Below, in pieces: positions 1-5,289 of a stretch of 5,792 bases of DNA. The notes beneath the pieces are model-generated. The model saw nothing but the letters and a program-made list of their open reading frames with translations, had not been told where the DNA came from and did not search any database. How positions within the stretch are numbered: position 1 is the stretch's first letter; each line of letters starts with the position of its first letter. The stretch comes from Trueperaceae bacterium (GTDB lineage: Bacteria; Deinococcota; Deinococci; Deinococcales; Trueperaceae), in NCBI GenBank assembly GCA_007130445.1, contig SLSM01000033.1:1-5792 (forward strand), read 5' to 3'. A program made the translations under genes and the position numbers.

Positions 1-1824
1 ATCGACACGCCCGGCTACGCCGACTTCGTCGGCGAGATCCGTGGCGCGCAGGCCGCCGCCGACGGCGTGCTGATCGTCGTGTCGGCCGTGTCGGGCGTGG
101 CGGTGGGGACCGAGCGCGTGTGGACCTCGTCGTTCGAGCGCGAGCTGAACACGATCTTCGTGATCAACAAGATGGACCGCGAGAACGCCGACTTCTTCCG
201 AACCATGGCGTCGATCGAGGACTCGTTGGCGGGCAACATCGCCGCCATCCAGGTGCCGATCGGTCAAGCCGAGGACTTCCGCGGCATCGTCGACCTGCTC
301 GACATGGTCGCCTACACGTGGGAGGGCGGAGAGCGCAGTAAGGGCCCGATCCCCGACGAGGTCGCGGGCGTGGCGCAGGAGTACCGGGAGCGCCTGGTCG
401 AGGCCGTCGTCGAGACCGACGACGACCTGATGATGGCCTACCTCGAGGACCAGGACCTCGACAACGAGCTCGTCAAGAAGGCCTTCTTCGCCGCGGTGCG
501 CGCCAACACGCTGCAGCCGGTGTTGATGGCATCCGCCATGCAGCAGATGGGGATCACGCTGCTGCTCGACTTCATGAGCCAGGGCGTGCGGCACGTCGAG
601 CAACACCGCCCGCTGCGCGTCGAGAAGGGCACCATGCCCGACCTCGGCGCCGAGGGGCCGTTCGTGGCGCGCGTGTTCAAGACCGTCATCGACCCGTACC
701 TCGGCAAGGTGTCGATGATGCGCGTGCTCAGCGGCCGTCTCAAGGCCGGCGAGGCGCTGCGCGACAACACCCAGGAGGGCGACGTGCGCACCGCGCACCT
801 CTACGTCCCCAAGGGCAAGGACCTGAGCGAGGTCAAGGAGCTCTCCGCGGGCATGATCGGCGCGATCACCAAGGCCGACGCCGTCAAGACCGGCGACACG
901 CTCGCGTCGCCCGGCTGCGACGTCGTGCTGGCGAACATACGCTTCCCGCAGCCGGTGATGGCGCTGGCGCTGACGCCGCAGACGCGCGCCGACGACGACA
1001 AGCTCAGCGACGCGCTCGGCAAGACCCTCGACGCCGACCCTACGCTCGAGCTCGTGCGCGACCCCGACACCCACGAGACGGTCCTGTGGGGCATGGGGCA
1101 CGTCCACCTCGAGGTCGCCACCGGCGTGATGAGCGAGCGCTTCGGCGTCAACGTCGACACCAGGGCGCCCAAGATCAGCTACCGCGAGACGATCAGCACG
1201 ACCGGAGACGCCCGCTACCGCCACCGCAAGCAGTCCGGTGGCGCCGGCCAGTTCGCCGAGGTCGCCATGCGCGTCGAGCCCACCGAGCGCAACGAGGGCC
1301 AGATCTTCGAGTGGGGCGTCGTCGGCGGTACCATCCCGACCAACTTCCAGTCGAGCTGCGAGAAGGGCTTCCGCGCCTCGCTCGAGAAGGGCCCGATGGG
1401 CTTCCGCGTGGTCGACGTCAAGGCCATCGTGTATGACGGCAAGGACCACCCGGTCGACTCGAAGGACGTCGCGTTCCAGATCGCCGCGGGCGAGGCCTTC
1501 CGGGAGGCCTGCGCGGGCGCCAAGCCGGTGCTGCTCGAGCCGATCGCACTCGTCAAAGTGCGTGTCCCGGATCGCCACACGGGCGACGTGATCAGCGACT
1601 TCAACGGCCGCCGCGGGCGCATCCTGGGGATGGACTCCGAGGGCTCGGTCGCGATCATCAGCGCGCACGTGCCGATGTCCGAAGTACAGAACTACTCCGC
1701 CGACCTGCGCAGCATGACTGGTGGGCGCGGCGCCTTCTCGCTGCGCTTCGAGCGCTACGACGCCGCGCCGCAGAACGTGGCGCAGCGCGTGATGGCCGAG
1801 CGGGAGGCCGCCGCGGCCTCCTGA
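1..1824 (+). CDS. Elongation factor G-like GTPase, EF-G2 subtype (5' end outside window)
   Basis: Translational GTPase of the EF-G family; canonical members drive ribosomal translocation in the cytoplasm. The first base is in frame and 607 residues precede the TGA at 1822-1824, so only the P-loop, switch I and upstream part are missing. Counting the first codon as residue 1: G3/switch II DTPGYADF at 2-9, G4 NKMD at 56-59, domain II from about 217 (GPFVARVFKT), domain III about 318-395 with GMGHVHLEV near 364, domain IV about 400-510 with the SGGAGQF stretch and a tip loop containing DHPVDS, and domain V from about 516 with RRGRILGMDSEG. The order is complete and undamaged. DTPGYADFVGEIRGA, VGTER and the tail MTGGRGAF...AQRV fit the EF-G-like paralogue known from Thermus and mycobacteria better than canonical FusA, which reads DTPGHVDFT; I therefore give no symbol. 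The histidine after DTPG, important for GTP hydrolysis in canonical EF-G, is tyrosine here. EF-G2 family membership is confident; its exact role is not. Confidence 0.95.
   Translation: MDTPGYADFVGEIRGAQAAADGVLIVVSAVSGVAVGTERVWTSSFERELNTIFVINKMDRENADFFRTMASIEDSLAGNIAAIQVPIGQAEDFRGIVDLLDMVAYTWEGGERSKGPIPDEVAGVAQEYRERLVEAVVETDDDLMMAYLEDQDLDNELVKKAFFAAVRANTLQPVLMASAMQQMGITLLLDFMSQGVRHVEQHRPLRVEKGTMPDLGAEGPFVARVFKTVIDPYLGKVSMMRVLSGRLKAGEALRDNTQEGDVRTAHLYVPKGKDLSEVKELSAGMIGAITKADAVKTGDTLASPGCDVVLANIRFPQPVMALALTPQTRADDDKLSDALGKTLDADPTLELVRDPDTHETVLWGMGHVHLEVATGVMSERFGVNVDTRAPKISYRETISTTGDARYRHRKQSGGAGQFAEVAMRVEPTERNEGQIFEWGVVGGTIPTNFQSSCEKGFRASLEKGPMGFRVVDVKAIVYDGKDHPVDSKDVAFQIAAGEAFREACAGAKPVLLEPIALVKVRVPDRHTGDVISDFNGRRGRILGMDSEGSVAIISAHVPMSEVQNYSADLRSMTGGRGAFSLRFERYDAAPQNVAQRVMAEREAAAAS
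1803..1821 (+). repeat. 19-bp inverted repeat abutting the EF-G2 stop codon
   Basis: The arms GGAGGCCGC and GCGGCCTCC are perfect reverse complements around a single central C, and the right arm ends directly before the TGA at 1822. As RNA it would fold as a 7-8 bp stem with a 3-5 base loop over the last codons, which encode the tail REAAAAS. It may be a consequence of alanine codons in GC-rich DNA, or it may protect the 3' end or contribute to termination together with the hairpin at 1853-1877. Confidence 0.5.
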
Positions 1825-1852
1825 GTCGACGCAGACGCAGCGAGGTTCGCGA

Positions 1853-1877
1853 GCCCGCCCGGCAGCGCCGGGCGGGC
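1853..1877. terminator. Candidate bidirectional terminator hairpin between convergent genes
   Basis: Arms GCCCGCCCGGC (1853-1863) and GCCGGGCGGGC (1867-1877) are perfect 11-base complements around an AGC loop. Exactly 28 bases separate the hairpin from each flanking stop codon (1824 on the plus strand, 1906 on the minus strand), so it is centred in the convergent gap. CGCGAG (1848-1853) and CTCGCG (1887-1892) could add outer pairing. Neither strand has a T-tract after the stem, so it is not a classical intrinsic terminator. In very GC-rich genomes such U-less hairpins are nevertheless common at 3' ends. It would serve both the EF-G2 gene and the metK/hemC-like transcript. Confidence 0.6.
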
Positions 1878-1905
1878 CCGTTCGTGCTCGCGTCGAGAGG
1901 CCGCG

Positions 1906-2754
1906 TCAGCCCAGCGCGTCGAGCTGCGCCGCCACGTCCTTCGCCAGCTCGCTGCCGAGCTCCTCGGCCTCCCTCGCCTCGCCGCTGACGCTCGCCTGCA
2001 GCGTGGTGCCGCCGAGCGCGACGGCGCCGAAGAGCTGCATCTCGCCCTCCGCATCGACGGTCGCCAGGGCGCCCGTCGACCTGCCGGACAGCCCGGAGGC
2101 GAAGGCGCGCTCGGCGCGCACCCGGTCGAAGCTCGGCCGGTGCTGGAGCGTGTAGGCGACCTCGGCCGCGAGGTCGTCGTCGGATCGCGCCAGCAGCGCC
2201 AGCGAGCCCTGCCCGGGCGCCGGCGGCAGCACGTCGGGCTCCAGCAGCGCCCGCGCGTGGTCGCGCCGGTCCATCATGATCAGCGTCGACGCCGAGAGCA
2301 CCAGCGCGTCGAGTTCGCCCGTGGCGAGGCGCGCCAGCGCCCGGTCGACGTCGGTGCCGACCGTCTCGGGGCGCATGTCGGGGAAGAGCGCAGCGAGGAA
2401 CGGGAGGTCGCGGTCGGCGCCGACCCCGATCAGCGCCTGGGGCTCCAGCGCGTCGATGCCGACCGCTCCCTTGGTGACCAGCGCCAGCCGCGGTTCGAGT
2501 CGACGCGTGACGGCCACCAGGGCGATGCCGTCCGGGAGGGGCGCTCGCAGGGTCTCGCAGGCGACGACGCCGAGGCCGATGGCACCGCTGGCGAGCGCGT
2601 GGAGGACGGGGTCTTCGGCGGCGTCGGCCGCGCCGGCGAGGGTGCGCGGCACCAACTGCACGTCCGGCCATTCGGCGGCGAGGTCGGTGAGAACGGTGCG
2701 CGCCAGCCGGGTGGCGAGGGCGCCGTCGCGATGGCCCAACACGATACGTGCCAT
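1906..2754 (-). CDS. Degenerate hydroxymethylbilane synthase (HemC)-like protein, probable pseudoenzyme
   Basis: A 282-residue protein with the porphobilinogen deaminase fold; E. coli HemC has 313. Recognisable parts, from the ATG at 2754, are RIVLGH at 4-9, LPDGIALVAVTRRLEPRLALV at about 73-93, GELDALVLSAS at about 146-156, LPPAPGQGSLAL at about 176-187 and RVRAERAF at 211-218. Canonical HemC builds hydroxymethylbilane from four porphobilinogens on a cysteine-bound dipyrromethane cofactor. Aligned by eye to E. coli HemC, the cofactor Cys242 is Ser226, catalytic Asp84 is Thr68, Lys83 is Glu67, Arg132 is Asp116, Arg149 is Gly133, Arg155 is Ala139, and the flexible GGKGLF active-site loop is deleted. 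It is therefore unlikely to be an active synthase. The frame is open and codon use matches its neighbours, so it looks selected rather than decaying. A GTG at 2760 in the same frame is an alternative start (284 residues); neither has a clear Shine-Dalgarno site. It lies downstream of metK on the same strand. HemC fold is likely; function is unknown. Confidence 0.8.
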   Translation of the reverse strand: MARIVLGHRDGALATRLARTVLTDLAAEWPDVQLVPRTLAGAADAAEDPVLHALASGAIGLGVVACETLRAPLPDGIALVAVTRRLEPRLALVTKGAVGIDALEPQALIGVGADRDLPFLAALFPDMRPETVGTDVDRALARLATGELDALVLSASTLIMMDRRDHARALLEPDVLPPAPGQGSLALLARSDDDLAAEVAYTLQHRPSFDRVRAERAFASGLSGRSTGALATVDAEGEMQLFGAVALGGTTLQASVSGEAREAEELGSELAKDVAAQLDALG

Positions 2755-2761
2755 ACGCACC

Positions 2762-2767
2762 GTTGTA
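2762..2767 (-). promoter_or_regulatory. Weak extended -10-like element before the hemC-like gene
   Basis: Read on the minus strand the sequence is TGATACAAC, a TG-n-TACAAC extended -10-like element with four of six hexamer matches. Seven bases separate it from the ATG at 2754, which would place the transcription start at or next to the ATG and give a leaderless mRNA. The 60-base gap to metK lacks both a Shine-Dalgarno site and a convincing terminator, so the gene could also be read through from metK. Confidence 0.3.
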
Positions 2768-2814
2768 TCAGACCGGGGCCCCGTGCACGAGCGCTTGCGC
2801 CCGCGGCGGCGCGT

Positions 2815-4002
2815 TCAGGCGGCGGTCGCGACCGCCTTGCGCAGCGCCTCGACCCGGTCGGTCGCCTCCCAGCTGAAGCCCTCGCGGCCGAAGTGGCCGT
2901 ACGCGCTCGTGGCCCGGTAGATGGGGCGGCGCAGGTCGAGCTGGCGGATGATCGAGGCCGGCCTCGCGTCGAACACGTCGGCGATCGCGCGCTCCAGCAC
3001 GGCGTCTGCGACGACCCCGGTGCCGAACGTGTCGACGTACGCGCCGACGGGTTTGGCCACGCCGATGGCGTAGGCAAACTGCACCTGGCAGCGCCGCGCC
3101 AGGCCGGCGGCGACGACGTGCTTGGCCACGTAGCGGGCGTAGTAGCTGGCGCTGCGGTCGACCTTGGTGGGGTCCTTGCCGCTGAACGCGCCGCCGCCGT
3201 GCGGTGCTGCGCCGCCGTAGGTGTCGACGACGATCTTCCGCCCCGTCAGGCCGGCGTCGCCCTGCGGGCCGCCGACGACGAAGCGGCCGGTGGGGTTGAT
3301 GAAGGCGCGCATCTTGGGCGCGCGCAACGCCTCGGGTATCACCGCGGCGATCACGTCGCGCTCGAGGTCGGCGCGCAGTTCGGCGAGATCGACGTCGGGG
3401 TGGTGCTGGGCCGACACCACGACGGTGTCGACGTGGACCGGGCGATCGCCGTCGTAGGCGACGGTCACCTGCGCCTTGCCGTCGGGTCGGAGGTAGGGGA
3501 GGCTGCCGTCCTTGCGCACCTCGGCGAGTCGGGCGCAGAGCGCGTGGGCGAGCATGATCGGCAGCGGCATCAGCTGCGGCGTCTCGTCGCTGGCGTAGCC
3601 GAACATCAGACCCTGGTCGCCGGCGCCCTGCGCGCTGTCGTCGTCGCTTGCGTCGGCGTCGAAGGCGCGGTCGACGCCCTGCGCGATGTCGGGGGACTGC
3701 TCGTGGAGCGCGATCAGCACGGCGCTGTGGTCGGCGTCGAAGCCGTAGGTCGCGTCGACGTAACCGACCTCGCGCACGGTCTCCCTGACGATCGCCTGCA
3801 TGTCGACGTAGGTGGTGGTGCTCACCTCGCCCGCCACCAGCGCGACGCCGGTCGTGAGCATGGTCTCGCAGGCCACGCGCGCGTTCGGGTCGTTCGCAAG
3901 GATCGCGTCCAGGACGCTGTCCGAGATGCGGTCTGCGAGCTTGTCGGGATGGCCCTCGTTCACCGACTCGGCGGTGACGAGCTTCAAGCTGGGGTTCGTC
4001 AC
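2815..4002 (-). CDS. metK: S-adenosylmethionine synthetase (methionine adenosyltransferase)
   Basis: Makes S-adenosylmethionine from ATP and methionine, the cytoplasmic methyl donor; family members form tetramers, usually with Mg2+ and K+. The protein has 395 residues (E. coli has 384) and all three MetK domains. Visible motifs are TAESVNEGHPDKLAD at 10-24 with His18, Asp20 and Lys21 at the ATP site, FDADHSAVL at 88-96, signature GAGDQGLMFGY at 126-136, INPTGRFVVGGP at 235-246, and GGGAFSGKDPTKVDRS at 269-284 with the phosphate-binding loop. The end AYGHFGREGFSWEATDRV is typical. I chose the GTG at 4002 because GGAGGA lies just before it (4011-4006) and the protein then begins VTNPSLKLVTAESV, where MetK normally starts; the frame continues open upstream without resemblance. 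Odd: an acidic stretch, DADASDDDSAQ (115-125), precedes GAGDQG and makes this gating-loop region about seven residues longer than in E. coli. Likely active; no catalytic residue is visibly lost. Confidence 0.98.
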   Translation of the reverse strand: MTNPSLKLVTAESVNEGHPDKLADRISDSVLDAILANDPNARVACETMLTTGVALVAGEVSTTTYVDMQAIVRETVREVGYVDATYGFDADHSAVLIALHEQSPDIAQGVDRAFDADASDDDSAQGAGDQGLMFGYASDETPQLMPLPIMLAHALCARLAEVRKDGSLPYLRPDGKAQVTVAYDGDRPVHVDTVVVSAQHHPDVDLAELRADLERDVIAAVIPEALRAPKMRAFINPTGRFVVGGPQGDAGLTGRKIVVDTYGGAAPHGGGAFSGKDPTKVDRSASYYARYVAKHVVAAGLARRCQVQFAYAIGVAKPVGAYVDTFGTGVVADAVLERAIADVFDARPASIIRQLDLRRPIYRATSAYGHFGREGFSWEATDRVEALRKAVATAA

Positions 4003-4005
4003 GAC

Positions 4006-4011
4006 TCCTCC
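4006..4011 (-). promoter_or_regulatory. Ribosome binding site of metK
   Basis: On the minus strand GGAGGA is followed by GTC and then the GTG start. The match to the 16S rRNA 3' end is strong but the spacing is short (3-4 bases). It decides the metK start against the open frame upstream. Confidence 0.75.
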
Positions 4012-4025
4012 AAGCGCGGCGCGGT

Positions 4026-4060
4026 GCCCGTGGGGGGGCGCCCACAGGGCGCCCGGCGCC
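4026..4060 (-). promoter_or_regulatory. metK leader with two mutually exclusive hairpins
   Basis: Between the proposed metK promoter and its Shine-Dalgarno site the minus-strand transcript can form GGGCGCC-CTGTG-GGCGCCC (bases 4054-4036, a 7-bp stem with a 5-base loop). Alternatively it can form GCCC-T-GTGGG paired with CCCAC-GGGC (bases 4050-4026, 9 bp with one bulged T and a 6-base loop). The two share bases 4036-4050, so only one can exist at a time. Three GGCGCC palindromes (4037-4042, 4048-4053, 4055-4060) add further pairing options. I do not recognise a known SAM riboswitch class here. It could be a small RNA switch or just GC-rich repetition. Confidence 0.35.
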
Positions 4061-4071
4061 GGTTGGCCGCG

Positions 4072-4080
4072 AGGATACCA
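4072..4080 (-). promoter_or_regulatory. Putative metK promoter, extended -10
   Basis: The minus strand reads TGGTATCCT, an extended -10 of the TG-n-TAnnnT form. It predicts a start near 4065 and a leader of about 60 bases before the GTG at 4002. The hexamer 17 bases further upstream (CGGTCG, 4100-4095) is a poor -35, so the TG extension would carry recognition. The -35 region lies inside the inverted repeat at 4081-4104. Confidence 0.5.
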
Positions 4081-4104
4081 GGCACGGTGTCGCTCGACCG
4101 TGCC
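4081..4104. promoter_or_regulatory. 8-8-8 inverted repeat, candidate operator between divergent genes
   Basis: GGCACGGT (4081-4088) and ACCGTGCC (4097-4104) are perfect inverted 8-mers around an 8-base spacer. The symmetry suits a dimeric helix-turn-helix repressor. The repeat directly abuts the extended -10 of metK and covers its -35 position, where a bound protein would block RNA polymerase. It also lies 37-60 bases before the divergent acetyltransferase start. No regulator gene is in the window. An RNA hairpin role is possible but unlikely, as neither predicted transcript contains it. Confidence 0.45.
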
Positions 4105-4128
4105 CGGGCGCCCGGCCTCGCGGCGCGC

Positions 4129-4134
4129 TATCCT
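4129..4134 (+). promoter_or_regulatory. Putative -10 element of the acetyltransferase gene
   Basis: TATCCT fits TAnnnT and ends six bases before the GTG at 4141, so transcription would begin at or beside the start codon. This is the arrangement of leaderless mRNAs, known to be frequent in Deinococcus. The hexamer is identical to the proposed metK -10 on the other strand. No -35 box is visible at normal spacing. Confidence 0.45.
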
Positions 4135-4140
4135 GCCCTC

Positions 4141-4704
4141 GTGGACGGCACGCAGCGCGATCGCAGCGAGGCTGGGCGCGGGGCCGCCGGGGCGCCGACG
4201 CGCGTGCGGTTCGCCCGGCGCGGCGACGCGGCCGTGTGGCGCGCGCTGCAGCAGGGGATCTACGACGAGGGGTGCTGGTTCGTCGGCGACGGACCGCCGT
4301 CCGAGACGGCGTTGGCCGCGCGCCTCCAGCACGTGTCGCGCGACCGGGCGGTGGTGTGGCTGGCCGAGCGCGGTGGGCGCGCGGTCGGCTGGTGCGAGGC
4401 GACGCGATTTGCGGCGGCGCGGCTGGAGCACGTGGCGTTGCTGACCGTTGCGGTGGCGCACGGCAGCCGCGGCGTGGGCGTCGGCCGGGCGCTCCTGGCC
4501 GAGGCCGAGGCGTGGGCCCGGCAGTGGGGGCTGCGCAAGCTGAGTCTGCACGTGCGAAGCGGCAACGTCGCGGCGATCGGCCTGTACCGCCGGGTCGGCT
4601 TCGAGCTCGAGGGCGTCGAGCGAGGCCAGGTCCGGCACGGGAGCACGTTCGAGGACGACCTGATCATGGCGAAGCACCTGGTGCCGCCGGAGACGCCGGC
4701 GTGA
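4141..4704 (+). CDS. GNAT-family N-acetyltransferase
   Basis: Transfers an acetyl group from acetyl-CoA to an amine on an unknown substrate, presumably in the cytoplasm. From the GTG at 4141 it has 187 residues. The GNAT fold is clear: opening strand RVRFARRGD at 21-29, helices to about 65, VVWLAERGGRAVGWCEA (strands 2-3, 71-87), HVALLTVAVAHGSRGVGVGRALLAEAEAWA at about 97-126 with the acetyl-CoA pyrophosphate loop R-G-V-G-V-G (110-115), LRKLSLHVRSGNVAAIGLYRRVGFELEGVERGQVRHG at 131-167 with the usual Asn142 and Tyr149, and a terminal strand EDDLIMAKHL. The first 20 residues are Gly/Ala/Arg-rich and outside the domain; a GTG at 4204 (166 residues, starting VRFARRGD) is a reasonable alternative start. 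I prefer 4141 because of the -10-like hexamer six bases upstream. The end resembles RimL/PhnO-like amino acid or polyamine acetyltransferases, but the substrate cannot be assigned. The next gene overlaps by 4 bases. Confidence 0.88.
   Translation: MDGTQRDRSEAGRGAAGAPTRVRFARRGDAAVWRALQQGIYDEGCWFVGDGPPSETALAARLQHVSRDRAVVWLAERGGRAVGWCEATRFAAARLEHVALLTVAVAHGSRGVGVGRALLAEAEAWARQWGLRKLSLHVRSGNVAAIGLYRRVGFELEGVERGQVRHGSTFEDDLIMAKHLVPPETPA
4689..4693 (+). promoter_or_regulatory. Ribosome binding site of the NYN-domain gene
   Basis: GGAGA lies inside the end of the acetyltransferase gene, seven bases before the GTG at 4701. It supports this start over in-frame GTGs at 4710 and 4761. Confidence 0.5.
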
Positions 4705-5261
4705 GCGCCGTGGTCGCGAGCCTCCCGCCACGCCTGCCAGGCGAGCACGACGAGCAGCGCGTGGGGCTGTTCGTCGACACCCAGAACCTGTACTACGCCG
4801 CGCGCGATGCGGCGGGTGCGAACGTCGACTACGAGCGCCTGCTGGCGTTGGCCGAGCGCGGCCGCCGGGTGAAGGCCGCCACCGCCTACGTGGTCGAGCG
4901 CGAGGGGGCCACCACCGCCTACGGCTTCGTCACGCGCCTGTCGGCGCTCGGGTACCGCGTGCGGCGCCGCTTGGTGCGGGTGCACCGCGGCGACGGCGAG
5001 GGCCGGCTGGTGCTGGAGGGCGACTGGGACATGGGCATCGCGGCCGACATCGTGCGCGCCTGGGACGGACTCGACGTGGTGGTGTTGGCGTCGGGCGACG
5101 GCGACTTCGTGCCGCTGCTGGAGCTCGCGCAGCAGCGCGGCCTGCGGGTCGAGGTGCTGGCGTTCCGGGAGGCGGCGGCGCAGACGCTCATCGACCTGGC
5201 CGATCGCTTCGTGCACCTGAGCGACGTGAGCGAGATCTTCGTGCCGACCAACCGCGGCTGA
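4701..5261 (+). CDS. NYN domain protein, LabA/DUF88-like PIN-fold putative ribonuclease
   Basis: A 186-residue protein that is almost entirely one NYN domain, a PIN-like metal-dependent RNase fold. Visible landmarks are VGLFVDTQNLYYAARDA at 21-37 with Asp26 and Asn29 after the first strand, a central part with VKAATAYVVE (57-66) and the segment FVTRLSALGYRVRRR (76-90), EGDWDMGIAADIV at 106-118 with Asp108 and Asp110, DVVVLASGDGDFVPLLELA at 125-143 with the hallmark SGDGDF (Asp133, Asp135), GLRVEVLAF at 147-155, and LADRFVHLSDVSEIF at 166-180. All the acidic residues expected to bind metal are present, so it is probably active. The GTG start overlaps the acetyltransferase TGA in the string GTGA, which implies translational coupling and a shared transcript. 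Related LabA/DUF88 proteins act in RNA processing and in cyanobacterial clock output, but the target here is unknown. The gene ends 28 bases from a convergent gene with no visible terminator between. Confidence 0.9.
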   Translation: MSAVVASLPPRLPGEHDEQRVGLFVDTQNLYYAARDAAGANVDYERLLALAERGRRVKAATAYVVEREGATTAYGFVTRLSALGYRVRRRLVRVHRGDGEGRLVLEGDWDMGIAADIVRAWDGLDVVVLASGDGDFVPLLELAQQRGLRVEVLAFREAAAQTLIDLADRFVHLSDVSEIFVPTNRG

Positions 5262-5289
5262 GCGCTGGCGGGTCGACGGCGGCCCGTGC

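Noticed and set aside
1658..2671. 337-codon minus-strand frame overlapping the hemC-like gene
   Set aside because: Arg/Ala/Pro-rich translation without motifs; the overlapping frame carries the HemC signatures.
1906..2754. Ordinary active hydroxymethylbilane synthase (hemC)
   Set aside because: The cofactor cysteine, catalytic aspartate, several arginines and the active-site loop all appear to be missing, so I withhold the gene symbol.
4003..4071. Known SAM riboswitch upstream of metK
   Set aside because: The leader is short and shows none of the conserved core I would expect for SAM-I; hairpins are present but there is no recognisable match to any class.
2140..4704. Very long plus-strand open frame (854 codons) opposite the hemC-like and metK genes
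   Set aside because: It is antisense to two recognisable genes, its translation there is low-complexity and resembles no family, and only its last 187 codons are the acetyltransferase. Long spurious frames are expected at this GC content.
4003..4731. Upstream extension of the metK frame across the divergent region and the acetyltransferase gene
   Set aside because: The added residues do not resemble MetK, and the Shine-Dalgarno site at 4006-4011 with the GTG at 4002 places the start where family members begin.
4141..5261. Toxin-antitoxin module made of the acetyltransferase and the NYN nuclease
   Set aside because: There is no ribbon-helix-helix or other antitoxin gene, and both products are larger single-domain enzymes. 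Overlap alone does not make a toxin-antitoxin pair.
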